A DNA stretch of 64,000 bases from Hawksworthiomyces lignivorus (Eukaryota > Ascomycota > Sordariomycetes > Ophiostomatales > Ophiostomataceae): contig NTMA01000077.1 in the NCBI GenBank assembly GCA_002917075.1, forward strand, positions 124,001 to 188,000, written 5' to 3'. Shown piece after piece: positions 21,783-31,491 of the stretch. Numbering within the stretch: the stretch's first letter is position 1; each line of letters begins with the position of its first letter. The notes beneath the pieces are model-generated. The model did not search any database. It was given only the letters and a program-made list of their open reading frames with translations, and was not told where the DNA came from. A program made the position numbers and the translations under genes.

Positions 21783-24700
21783 ATGGACGGCAGCCAGCGC
21801 TTAGCGCCTGGCGACGGCGCTGCCGCTCTTATGAAGGCGGGTCCATCTGCAAGTGCCGTGATGGATGACCTCGATGATATCTCCGTCACGTCAACGGACT
21901 ATGAGTCTGAGGACCCGGAGAAGGAGTATACCGTCGAAGGCATCCTGGATGAGCAGAGAGGTCCCGACGGCGGCAAGCAGTACTTTGTGAAATGGGACGG
22001 CTACCCACTCGAGAAGTGCACTTGGGAGCCCGAGGAAAACATGGGCGCCAGCCTGCTAGAAGATCTCTGGGAGACGAAAATAAGGAGACCTGACTTTCGC
22101 CCGTTCGACTTTAGCTTATACGACCAGGCTGTCGACCAGAAAAACAAGCGACACCAGCGTCGCAACGCAAAGCGAAAAATCCTCGGCCTGGATCTGACAG
22201 AGCCAGTCGAGGAAGATAAAAATACAGAGAGAGAGCCAGCTGAAGTACCAGCGTCGACGGCTGAATCGGCAAATACAACAGTGAATGAGAAGCTGGTTGA
22301 CGCAGAGCAGCCGGCCACTGGAGAGGAGGCGAGGAGACGAGAAAGCAAGAAAGTGGACTCGTCAACATCTAGCACAGCGCCGCAGAGCACAACTACAAAC
22401 TCTGATGACGACATCACAATTCTTGAATCTCCTTCTACAGCGACACTCCCGACGAAAGAAAAACCAAACAAGCAAAAGGACAAACCTTCTGAAAAAGCTG
22501 CAACGCTGTCTTCTGGCAAACTGGCAAGTCGAGGCGATACTGCCACAAAAAAGCCAGGGAAAAACTTTGCTGTTGCTTCGACCTCGGCTTCTACCAAAGG
22601 CAAATCGCCTAGACAAGACACCCAGGCAGAGAAAAGAAAAAAGGCGTCAGCAGTCCCCCTCGGCAAATCCAGTCCAATTAGCACCTCTGGCACGCCAAAG
22701 ATGGAAACTAGCCGCAAGGGACAGCAGCCTGCCAATCGGGTCGTCAAGCAGCCCAAGGTGTCGGGCGTTCTAGGTGGCAAGTCAACAGCATCTCCAAGCA
22801 AAGCTGGTTTGGGCGCATCAAGCTCAAGTAGTATGAAGATGTTCTCGGCGCGAAAGTCTGGACTGGGCTCACAGAAGGCTGGAGGGAATGCCTTTATCAG
22901 CGGTGAGAAAATCCGGACGAGAAACAACCTCGCAGCTGCGCTAGCCGACCCGACAAGGCCAAATCAGTATTTTCAGAACCACCGCACACGCCGCTTAGCT
23001 GAGCTGCGGGACAGAGAACGACAGGATCAGGAAATATTACCAAATAATCTTTCTTCAAAGCTCTTCCCGATATCGCAGGGTCCGTCAAACGCGCAGCTTT
23101 CTTCTTCGGGCGGGCCGACGAGCGCGACAAATCCACCGTCTGGCACATCTTCAAGAGCTCACTCACCAGAGGCACCTGCAGGGCCTTTACCAAGTCTGCG
23201 CGGCAACAATACAGTTGCTGCTAAAAGGCCAAAAGAGCCAAAGAAGAAGAAGTCCGTTCGGTTCTTTGAAGACGACGCTGGGACACCAGACAACATGCCA
23301 GATCCGATAATTCCTGCGACCAACGAACCTGCTGTCTGTGGCGAAGATGTCGGCGGAGCAGACCCTCATGATCCGGAGCAACAAGAGCCACCAACTCAGC
23401 CAGTCGTGGCTCAGCCAGTTGTGACTCAGTCAGTCGTCAGGCAGCTAGTCTTGGGAAGACAGAGCAGGCCAGAAATAGTCGCCTTTGATGGTGTGCCGGA
23501 TAAAGGTGATTTCCAAGAAATCCTGGATTCTTTTCTTGCTGAAGAAACTTTGCAGTTCTGTTACATGTGCTTGGCAGAGACGCTTCTGCAACAATTTAAC
23601 GGAATTCGAAAACAAGTTCTCTTTTCTGGAAACGTTGTTTCAGCGAACAAAGGAAGCAATACCGGCGCCAGGCTGGAAATAGTTGCTGAGAAGCTCAATG
23701 CCACCGCTTCCGGCCTTGCCCTAGCTCAACATGCGTATTGCATTATTCTATATCCCACACAAAGCGATGATTGGCACAACGAGCAGTTTGGCCTTCCAGC
23801 TCCGAACAGCGAAAGCAGTGCAGCCCTCCAGTACCTTGTGTTCAGCACATATTTTGATTGTGTGCCTTTCTTGCGGCCCGTCGGTGACGTGGATTCGGAG
23901 CTGGATATTGCGGCCGGGGAGTCTGAGCGGGAGCATTTGTTGAAGCTCTTCTTCCAGCTTGACCGCAAATCATACTCCCAACTTCTCCCCAAGCGTGCAG
24001 GGCAGCCGGGTAGCAAGCGAAATATTTTTCTTGCCTTCCCACCTTCCTCGTATCCATCTATGCTACAGATAGCTCTTTGGTTTCGCGAAATTGATAAAGA
24101 CTGCGCGGTCTATCTATGCACCGTCCCTGGAGCGTGGCTAGCATTCCAAAACAAGGTGCTAACAGGGTCAGAGACCGGCGTAGTTATTATCCATGAATTG
24201 ATGACATGGGCTGTTCGACGATTTCCGGGCCTCTGGTCACTTCTTGACAAAGAGGCTGGAGATTGCGAATTCTGGTCGTTCTCTCAATCCATTCTTTCTC
24301 CGCCCCAGTTCCTATCCTTTGAAATGTCATCCGACGATGGCATGGAAATCGCTGAACCGTCCGTCCCTGGTCAAATTCGCTGGACACCGCTGTTCTCAAG
24401 CGGCCTTGCATTCTTGGTGACGCCGAGTTTCATTCTCTCTGAGCCGCGGCAGGCCTATGAACTCTTTAAATGGTTCGACAATGCTCGTCTTCATAGCAAA
24501 ATACGAATCTCACTCGTTGTAGCCGGAAACATATCTGGCTACCTGAAAGATGTAGCCAAAGAGAAAACTCGCCTGCGAGCTGAGTTACTGTCTAACAAGA
24601 GCCTGGGGACTGAGGTCGAGCGCGACATCAAAATTCATCAGATCGGCGTCGCTGCTTCGCATTGCCAGTATCGGTACGAGACATGGCTTCTCGTCATGAA

Positions 24701-26219
24701 CATCTGCGCCGCCCATGAGACTGAGGATCAGTGGCCAATTGGTGGTGATGTGCCGCCGGTTGTCTTCGCAGCCAATGCCATCGATGCAAACGATGAGCAG
24801 AGTCTCGTAAATTGGTTTGGGTGGTGGTCAGCGGCGCACATGGATATGTATCGGTCCTTTTATGTTATCGGCTCCGACTTGGAGATTAGAGATAGCAGCG
24901 CGGGTAGGGTCCAGCGCAGGCTCCAAGTACCTAAATTCTCGCCCCAGACGGTAGCCGATCCTGATGTGGCCAGAGCACGGATGCATGATGGTGCCGAAGC
25001 GCGGCCAGCCTCAGATGCAAATAATGTCCAAGGAGAGATGCCATCGTCCGCGGTACAGCCTTCTACCTCGCCCGACGACGCAGTGGCTGCCAAACACCAA
25101 CGATATCCGGATGACTCTCCGCAAGCTTTCACGGACATACTAATGCAATACAACGAAGCGACGGACTTTTACAGATTCTACGGCTATGCTGTGCTTTGGA
25201 ACGATAACAATGAAGCGTTCCGGTTTGGGTCTCTGGACTCAAACCACCACACGATCAAAAACTGGTTTGATTTTACATGGCCGTTTACCATTCCAACTGT
25301 AGATTATCGAACCTACATTGGCTTTTTTTACGGCATTGATGATTCTTGGGACTCCGATAACAGCCAGCGAGGAGCAAAACCGAAGAGGTACCCCTGGGTT
25401 GCTATTTATCGCCCAGTGAATGCACACTTCAGGCCATTTAAGAGAACTGAGCTAGTATTATGGGACGTCCGAGCAAGCACGAAATTTCGTGGCCGGAAGT
25501 TTGTCCGCGAGGCAGAGCTGACGTCGATGCAGCGCGCTGTCGTTGACTACGTCCGAGAGAACGGGCATGTGAAAAACGACGGGCTCAACTTGAGCAACGT
25601 ATGGATCGGCGGCGAGACATACAAACGCCAGCGTAAGGAGGGGGACGGATTTCCTGACAGGGAACCGACTGATGGCGATGCCGCTGCAAATAGCGACTTG
25701 GACCTGACAATGGAGTATCTTGACAATCTAGCAGGAGAATTCAGAAGCGTCTTGCCCCCAGCAAAATACCATCTCATAAGAAGAGGATTTAAGCCTGTCT
25801 TCAAACCTAGCGAAGAACCAAGTGAAGATATATGGGCGAAAGGTGGCTCGCGCGGTGTTTCTCCCAAGGAGGCGGACAGGAACGACGCAAAGTATGCAGG
25901 TGACGTGGGAGAGAGTGACGAAGCGGATGATATGTACTACTTCAAGACTGTTTTTCATGCGCCGAGCGGGAGCCAGCCGATGGAACCTGGAACAACAAAG
26001 TGCAGAAATCACTTTTATGAGAATGTGCGGCTGGCCACTGCACACAATCCCCGCGCAGCGACGATGGCATATGAGTACCGGCCGACGACGGACTGGTACC
26101 GAGAGCAGGTGGCCGAGGGCCGGGGCTTCGAGCATATCCACGTCGGCGGCTATAAGACGTTCTTCAAAACGTTTAAAATCCGGACCAAGGATATAGATTG
26201 GGGCACCAAGCCGGCTTAA
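21783..26219 (+). CDS. Large intronless chromodomain protein
   Basis: A single exon of 1479 codons gives 1478 residues. A chromodomain (about 47-100) keeps the methyl-lysine cage: Tyr49, Trp71 and Tyr74 in the VKWDGY segment, then TWEPEEN. It should therefore bind a methylated histone tail, most likely H3K9me or H3K27me. Residues about 110-540 are Ser/Thr/Lys-rich and disordered. Two ordered regions follow: about 560-1035 (containing RNIFLAFPPSSYPSMLQIA and GLAFLVTPSFILSEPRQAYE) and about 1110-1280 (YPWVAIYRPVNAHFRPF), plus a conserved-looking C-terminal tail (NHFYENVRLATAHNPRAATM). I cannot assign these regions. Codon use is noticeably less GC-biased than in neighbouring genes. Heterochromatin readers of the HP1/Chp1/CDP-2 kind are the nearest known roles. 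The ATG at 21783 (MDGSQRLAPG) is the first in frame; nine bases earlier there is only a TTG. Confidence 0.85.
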   Translation: MDGSQRLAPGDGAAALMKAGPSASAVMDDLDDISVTSTDYESEDPEKEYTVEGILDEQRGPDGGKQYFVKWDGYPLEKCTWEPEENMGASLLEDLWETKIRRPDFRPFDFSLYDQAVDQKNKRHQRRNAKRKILGLDLTEPVEEDKNTEREPAEVPASTAESANTTVNEKLVDAEQPATGEEARRRESKKVDSSTSSTAPQSTTTNSDDDITILESPSTATLPTKEKPNKQKDKPSEKAATLSSGKLASRGDTATKKPGKNFAVASTSASTKGKSPRQDTQAEKRKKASAVPLGKSSPISTSGTPKMETSRKGQQPANRVVKQPKVSGVLGGKSTASPSKAGLGASSSSSMKMFSARKSGLGSQKAGGNAFISGEKIRTRNNLAAALADPTRPNQYFQNHRTRRLAELRDRERQDQEILPNNLSSKLFPISQGPSNAQLSSSGGPTSATNPPSGTSSRAHSPEAPAGPLPSLRGNNTVAAKRPKEPKKKKSVRFFEDDAGTPDNMPDPIIPATNEPAVCGEDVGGADPHDPEQQEPPTQPVVAQPVVTQSVVRQLVLGRQSRPEIVAFDGVPDKGDFQEILDSFLAEETLQFCYMCLAETLLQQFNGIRKQVLFSGNVVSANKGSNTGARLEIVAEKLNATASGLALAQHAYCIILYPTQSDDWHNEQFGLPAPNSESSAALQYLVFSTYFDCVPFLRPVGDVDSELDIAAGESEREHLLKLFFQLDRKSYSQLLPKRAGQPGSKRNIFLAFPPSSYPSMLQIALWFREIDKDCAVYLCTVPGAWLAFQNKVLTGSETGVVIIHELMTWAVRRFPGLWSLLDKEAGDCEFWSFSQSILSPPQFLSFEMSSDDGMEIAEPSVPGQIRWTPLFSSGLAFLVTPSFILSEPRQAYELFKWFDNARLHSKIRISLVVAGNISGYLKDVAKEKTRLRAELLSNKSLGTEVERDIKIHQIGVAASHCQYRYETWLLVMNICAAHETEDQWPIGGDVPPVVFAANAIDANDEQSLVNWFGWWSAAHMDMYRSFYVIGSDLEIRDSSAGRVQRRLQVPKFSPQTVADPDVARARMHDGAEARPASDANNVQGEMPSSAVQPSTSPDDAVAAKHQRYPDDSPQAFTDILMQYNEATDFYRFYGYAVLWNDNNEAFRFGSLDSNHHTIKNWFDFTWPFTIPTVDYRTYIGFFYGIDDSWDSDNSQRGAKPKRYPWVAIYRPVNAHFRPFKRTELVLWDVRASTKFRGRKFVREAELTSMQRAVVDYVRENGHVKNDGLNLSNVWIGGETYKRQRKEGDGFPDREPTDGDAAANSDLDLTMEYLDNLAGEFRSVLPPAKYHLIRRGFKPVFKPSEEPSEDIWAKGGSRGVSPKEADRNDAKYAGDVGESDEADDMYYFKTVFHAPSGSQPMEPGTTKCRNHFYENVRLATAHNPRAATMAYEYRPTTDWYREQVAEGRGFEHIHVGGYKTFFKTFKIRTKDIDWGTKPA

Positions 26220-26580
26220 TCGGACAGACGAAGACTTTGGCACCATTCCGTGGAAATCTATGGCTTAGACCAAGGAGCGCGGGAGTTCTAGAAGAAGTAT
26301 GATTTGATTTTGTGTATAGGTAGATTTACCAAAGCAAGAGGTCCATCCATTGCGATGACGCCTATGCGAGACATAAAAGACAAGGGAATAATACAAAGGG
26401 CATGACCCGCCAGGCATGCCAACAAAGCAAAAACGAACCGTGCCTGCCAATGCTGCTACTGGAACCAAAAGAGCCTTATCTGACAGGGGTACAGTGAGAG
26501 ACCTCCGCCGCTCCTGATTTTACCGCCTTCAATCTCTCTGACTATTATTTATCTCTATTTTCTTTGCCGCACTCTCTCAT
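26220..26580. other. Convergent 3' flanks of the chromodomain gene and the peroxin gene
   Basis: No gene. Both neighbours end here, with 361 bp between the stop codons. The sequence is mildly AT-rich and should hold both polyadenylation regions. Confidence 0.6.
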
Positions 26581-27990
26581 TTATCTGGCCGTCGGGAACG
26601 TCCGCGTGGTCAGCAGCGCGCCCTTGACCCGGCGGATGTTCTCTTTGGCCTTGCGGATCTCGTCGTCGGGCTCGTTGCGCGTCGTGGTCACGTAGCCCGG
26701 GTACTTGCCGCCGCTGGTCGAGCCGCCGGTGCTGCTGCTGCCACTGCCGCCACCGGTCGTGACCGCGTAGCCACCGTAGCTGCCGAAGCCGCCACCGTAG
26801 GCGTAGGCGGGCGGACGCGCCAGCTTGTCGACGTCCTCGCGGAACGCCGTGACGGTGCTGCGGATCTCGGCCAGCAGGCTGCCGCCGCCGGTGCCGCTGC
26901 TGCTGCCGCCACTGCTGCTGTTGCTCGCGCTCGCGGTGCCCGCCCAGGAGCTGCTCAGGCTGCGCACGGAGTCGGCCAGGGTGGTCAGGCGCGTGGCCTG
27001 CTGGGTGCTGGGCGGCGGCGCGTCAGCAGCAGCCGCCGACGTGGAAGAGGACGAGTCGATGGTGATGGTCGGCTGGGGCGCCAGGGCCGGGCTCGGCGGC
27101 AGCGACGTCTGCACGCCGACGTCACGGTGGAACACCTCGGTGGGGTCGTCGTAGGAGTCCTCGGTTGTGGCCGCCGAGGCGTCGTCGCCCTCGACGTCGC
27201 CCTCGCCCTCGCTCTCCGCCGCCTGGCGGAGCGCCCGTGCGGCAGCGGCAGCGCCTGGCTTGGCCGCCTCGGGTACCTCGGAGACAACCGACTCGAGGCG
27301 CTCCAGCAGCCGCGTCAGGTTGCCAGAGGCAGCGCCGTGCAGCTCGGTCCGGGCGTCCGTCAGGGCGTCGACCATAGGCGCCAGGACCAGCTTGGCGGCG
27401 CCATACAGCACAGTGGACGCGGCGGCGGTGCCGTAGAGGGCGTTTAGTAGGACTTGGGGCGTAACGAGTGGTGGAGGCCGCGGGGGGCGGGTAAGGAATT
27501 CGGGATAGGTGACGATGGGCGGAACGGAAGAAGGCGCAGAAGAGACGGCGGTTTCCGAAATTGCTGCTTCTAGTGTGCTCTGGTTGCTCGTCTCCTGTGT
27601 GCTGGCCTCCTTCTTGCTGCTCTCCTCCTCTTCACCCAGCAGCTGGTCGATCTGCTCGGACGAGAGACCCTTGCTGGCTAGGAACGCGACCTTGCGCGGC
27701 CGGGGCTCGCGGCGGACTGTGTCGTCGCGGAGGAATATGCGGGCCTGCTCGAGCGTCGTAGGCGGTTGTGGTGGTTCTGCTGTGGTGATGTCGCTATCTG
27801 ATTGAGGTTGTGAGGTCCGTGCTGGTGTTTCTGGGGCGGGAGAGTGTTCTGTTGTTCCTTTTGATGCCTCGTCGGCAGTAGGATTGGAGGAAGCTTGCAG
27901 GGCCTCCTGGGCGCCAGATGCTGGAGCCAGCGGCGGAGAAGCCGCGTCTGAGCGCGTGGACGACTCGTCCTTGGGATTGGAGTCAGCCAT
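26581..27990 (-). CDS. PEX14-family peroxin (PEX14/PEX33-like)
   Basis: A single exon encodes 469 residues. Residues about 79-120 (LEQARIFLRDDTVRREPRPR, then KVAFLASKGLSSEQIDQLLG) form a PEX14 N-terminal domain, the part that binds the import receptor PEX5 at the peroxisome membrane. A disordered 78-residue leader precedes it. A Pro-rich stretch and a hydrophobic helix (about 176-210) follow, which fits a membrane anchor. Next come a short helical region and a long low-complexity Ser/Gly/Thr-rich tail ending in a charged segment (NEPDDEIRKAKENIRRVKG). Filamentous ascomycetes have both PEX14 and a divergent relative called PEX33 or PEX14/17. The long leader and unusual anchor make the second possible, and I cannot decide between them. 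The ATG at 27990 is used; a longer reading begins only with GTG. Confidence 0.75.
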   Translation of the reverse strand: MADSNPKDESSTRSDAASPPLAPASGAQEALQASSNPTADEASKGTTEHSPAPETPARTSQPQSDSDITTAEPPQPPTTLEQARIFLRDDTVRREPRPRKVAFLASKGLSSEQIDQLLGEEEESSKKEASTQETSNQSTLEAAISETAVSSAPSSVPPIVTYPEFLTRPPRPPPLVTPQVLLNALYGTAAASTVLYGAAKLVLAPMVDALTDARTELHGAASGNLTRLLERLESVVSEVPEAAKPGAAAAARALRQAAESEGEGDVEGDDASAATTEDSYDDPTEVFHRDVGVQTSLPPSPALAPQPTITIDSSSSTSAAAADAPPPSTQQATRLTTLADSVRSLSSSWAGTASASNSSSGGSSSGTGGGSLLAEIRSTVTAFREDVDKLARPPAYAYGGGFGSYGGYAVTTGGGSGSSSTGGSTSGGKYPGYVTTTRNEPDDEIRKAKENIRRVKGALLTTRTFPTAR

Positions 27991-29738
27991 GGCTGAAGAA
28001 GTGCCTGCGCGATGTTGTCTTGTGTGAGAATCGCTCGAAGGGATCGGAAGAAGCTTATGAAGAGAAGTAGGAAGAAAGCCAGTCGTCGGCACAAGCCTGG
28101 CAGCGACAAGCTAATAACATGGACACGCACAGTAATACTGTGAGCAGCAGCCTCGGCTTTGCGGCTGGAGAGCAGAGTTGATTCTGCAGGCTGGCCTGTG
28201 GTTGGCGTGTTGCTTGATGTGGGGCGACCCTGCTAGAGAGACTTGGGTGTGCTGGCCTTGAAGCTAGAAGCAAGGCCAAGGCTCATAGTGTTTGTGCCTG
28301 ACAATCCAGGCCGTAGCATTTTTGATGGTGAGAGGCGGCCACCGGCGGCCACCAAACACCACACACTACACACACCACGCATACCGCCATTCAAAAGCAT
28401 CGACAAACTATAACGCGTTGAGGTCGACAGGAGACGATTGCATTTTTTTAATATTAGACAAACAGCCATCTGGTCCAATCAACACAACGAGGCCAGCCCT
28501 GCAGCATTGGCTTATGCCAGAACAGGGGGAAGCCAAGCAATTTTGATGCTACAGCGTGTCGAAGCGAACACCAAGTTTTTTTTTGGAGTATTTTTTTGAC
28601 TTTTCTTGGTTTTGGGCGCTACTGTCACAGTCTACCTTGCTGGTGCTAGATGAACCACGACGACGGAAGTTCGGCAATTCCCTTGGTTCTCTGCTGTGCT
28701 GCTGCTCTGCTGTGCTGCTCTCTTTTGCTCGAACGGTCTCACAGCGTCTAACAACAGAGGCCCGCATCCTGTGCAGCTTGTCTGAGGAAGAAGGGGTCGC
28801 AGTATTCCGGTAGAGGCCTTTATTTTTTAGCTTGTGAGTATGCAGCTTCTGAATTTCACTTTCATGCACGGGCTCAAGCTGTGAAAAGTTTCGCGGCTGG
28901 GCAGCCAACATTTTGTTGTGCATTCAGCCATTCCCTACAGCAGAGACCATTTTATATTCTGGATAGGGGCATGATTCGTTTATTTGAATATGCCAAGCAG
29001 CGTCAATTGTGGCTTCCTGTCGTTATCGGTGTAGTTTAGCCGATGACAGACAACGAAGGAAAGAACAGAAGAGGACGAAGAACAAGAAAGAGGAAGCAGC
29101 TTTGAGTGTGGAAGGTGCGACAAGCTGCTAGCTGCTCTTGCTCAATTAGCCTTTTCTTGATGTGGCAGTCGCGCGGGCCATTCCCCCCAAAACAAAAATA
29201 ATATAAAAATAAAAATAAAAATAAAAAAGAAAGAAAGAAAGAAAGAAAAACAAAGAGAAGACAAAAACACATACACACACACAGAGAGGAAGAAGAAGAG
29301 AGGAAACCAGAAAGGGCGTGTCAATTCAATCTCTTCATTGCTCACGCACATTGACGCCATCACACTCTATCACTGTCCCCTTTAATCCTTTTCTGGACCC
29401 TACATCGATTCTCCTCCGTTTTCTTTTGACGTCGTCTCACAACCTCACTTTTTTTTGCCCCACCCTCCTCCAACCTTGTCCAGCCGTCTCACCTCTAAAG
29501 CTCTCTGTGCGCCTGGTGGCGTATCTTGTCCCTTTTGTCTCCTCATTCCACATCTCTCTTCTGGCTTGGCGACTTTCCACCAGACTAGTGGTTTTCTTAG
29601 AACTAGCTTTGAAGCTATTTGTCAAAACAACAAGCTGTCATCAGCAGCGACCGGCCAGTGCCGAACGCGCGTTTCTCGAATTTCTTCTTTATCTGTTGTT
29701 GCACTGCGTCTACCCTATTACGCAATTGATCATTCACC
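27991..29738. other. Divergent intergenic region between the peroxin gene and IES2
   Basis: The region has a possible small gene at 28549-28923 (separate entry), AT-rich stretches with T-runs near 28577-28600, and an A-rich simple repeat (AAAAT and GAAA units) at about 29195-29255. The last 400 bp before IES2 is pyrimidine-rich, like other leaders in this window. Confidence 0.5.
28549..28923 (-). CDS. Possible small basic protein, 124 residues
   Basis: The frame starts at a true ATG (MHNKMLAAQPRNFSQLEP) and ends KKLGVRFDTL. The product is hydrophilic and basic, with no transmembrane segment and no domain I recognise. Codon use is not clearly biased and no promoter signal is evident, so it may be chance. 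It is listed because it is the only ATG-initiated frame over 100 codons in this gap. Confidence 0.22.
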   Translation of the reverse strand: MHNKMLAAQPRNFSQLEPVHESEIQKLHTHKLKNKGLYRNTATPSSSDKLHRMRASVVRRCETVRAKESSTAEQQHSREPRELPNFRRRGSSSTSKVDCDSSAQNQEKSKKYSKKKLGVRFDTL

Positions 29739-31491
29739 ATGCCGCCACGACCGCGCAGGTCCGCGGCACAACGGGCGTCCGTGGCCATTACTGACATGGC
29801 CGATAGAGAAACCATCATGTCGTCTCGCTCGCGGCGGACCGCAGAGGGCCGCGGCGCCGGCCGTGCCACCTCGGCAGAGTCCAACATGTCGACGGTGCGG
29901 GTGTCTGGGCCCAAGAGACAGGCAGGCCGAGGAGGAGCCGCCGCCGCCGCCAGCCGGCGCGACCGGTCGGTCAGCCATGACGTCGTGCACAGCCGGCGGC
30001 CGACACGCGGGCCGAAGAAGCGGTACGTGGAGTCGGAGTCGAGCGACGAAGAGGAGGACGAGGGAGACGAGGAAGAGGACGACGACGATGACGACGATGA
30101 CGAGGAGGAGGAGGAAGAGGAAGAGGAGCGCGACGCGATCCAGGTCGGGGGGAGCGACGTCGACATGGACGCGCTGGGCGAGGAGGACGCCGAAGGCGAG
30201 GCTGATGACATGGACGTGGACGCCGAAGGCGAGCCCGAGGACCTCGGCGAGGAAGATGCCGAGGGCGACGTCGACATGGACGTTGTTATCCCGGCCGCCG
30301 CGACGCTGCCGCCGCCCGCCATCAAGATTTCCAAGCCGTCGGCCACAGCAGCGGTGTCATCGCGCGGTGCGGGCCGGCCTAGCGGCAGCGCAAAGGCCAA
30401 GGCTGCGGCAGCCAAGGCCAAGGCTTCGCCGAGCAAGGGCGGCCGGAAGCGCCGCCGGGGCGGCTACGATAACGACGAGGACGAGGAAGACGAAGAGGAA
30501 GAAGAAGAAGAGGAAGAGGAAGAAGAGGCCAGCGACGCAGAGAGCGTGGCCCAGGGCGAGATCACCGCCGGCGGCGAAGCGGCTGGCGACGAGGAGGACG
30601 CCGAAGGAGACGAGGACGACGAGGTCGACGCCGAAGGCGAGACGGAGATGCTGGAGGCTGGCGCCGACCGCAACGACGAAGAAGACGCCGAGGGCGAGGA
30701 GGACGCCGAGGGCGAGGAGGACGCCGAGGGCGAAGAGATCGAGGTTGTTGGGGAGGACGATGAAGAGGAGGAGGAGGAGGAAGAGGAGGAAGATGACGAA
30801 GACGGCGAAGAGGACAGCGACGAAGAAGGAGGCACTGGCAGCCGTGCCGAAACGCCGGACCTGTCCAAGATGACACGGCGGCAGCGGGCGCGCTTCGAGG
30901 AGACGCCGCAGGAGTACATGAAGCTCTCTGATGGTACGGATTTTCTTTTTGTTTTTGCATTTGGTCTATTTTCTTTCTGTATTTTTTTCTCGATTCTTCT
31001 TCGGTCCAGCTAACCACAACTCTCCCTTTGCAGAGGTGCAAGTGAAGAAGCACTTTACGGCAGAAGAGCTCAGCATGCGGCGGGCGGAGATGGCTCGGCG
31101 CCGCCGCAATTTGAGCGAAAAACGAAACGAAGAGGTCAAGGTAAGGACTGCCGTGTCAAGTGCAAAATCCCTGAGCATTTCCCTCGTCTCTACGACAATC
31201 CATCTATCTACGCAAGCAACTAACACCAGCCTCTAGGCCGAAACCATTAACAAATTGCTGAAGCGGCAGGCGCCGAAGACGACGAAAAAGAATGCGCTGG
31301 GAGGCGACGAGGACGGCGATGAGGACGGCTCGAACCGGCCCAACGCCATGTTCTTCCGATGGATCAGCAACAAGCAGGGCAGCCGCGTGGCGGTGACGGA
31401 TGAGATCATGGACGGACCCGCCGGGGTTCTGTTCGGGCCGCGGCCAGCTGGGCGGCCGGCTCCGCGGAAGATGGTCGAAGAGGTCTCGTAA
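29739..31491 (+). CDS. IES2: INO80 chromatin-remodelling complex subunit Ies2 (PAPA-1 domain)
   Basis: Exons are 29739-30933, 31034-31140 and 31237-31491, with introns of 100 bp (30934-31033) and 96 bp (31141-31236). The product has 518 residues. Ies2 is a nuclear INO80 subunit that stimulates its ATPase and nucleosome sliding. The PAPA-1 region spans the splice junctions: FTAEELSMRRAEMARRRRNL, SEKRNEEVK, then AETINKLLKRQAPK. The final exon has the basic C-terminal part with FFRWISNKQG. The first 390 residues are low-complexity: a Ser/Arg-rich start, several Glu/Asp runs and repeated EDAEGE units. Fungal Ies2 is often shorter, so the acidic expansion is notable. The start context is CACCATG. 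Confidence 0.86.
30025..30850 (+). repeat. Acidic coding repeats in IES2 (GAG/GAC/GAA-rich)
   Basis: Purine-rich repeats encode runs of Asp and Glu and at least eight copies of an (E)DAEGE-type unit. Mixed synonymous codons indicate old protein-level repeats with some recent tandem copies (30685-30735). Confidence 0.8.

Noticed and set aside
29455..30873. 472-codon plus-strand frame overlapping IES2
   Set aside because: Arg/Thr-rich shadow frame of the acidic repeats; the PAPA-1 frame is the real one.
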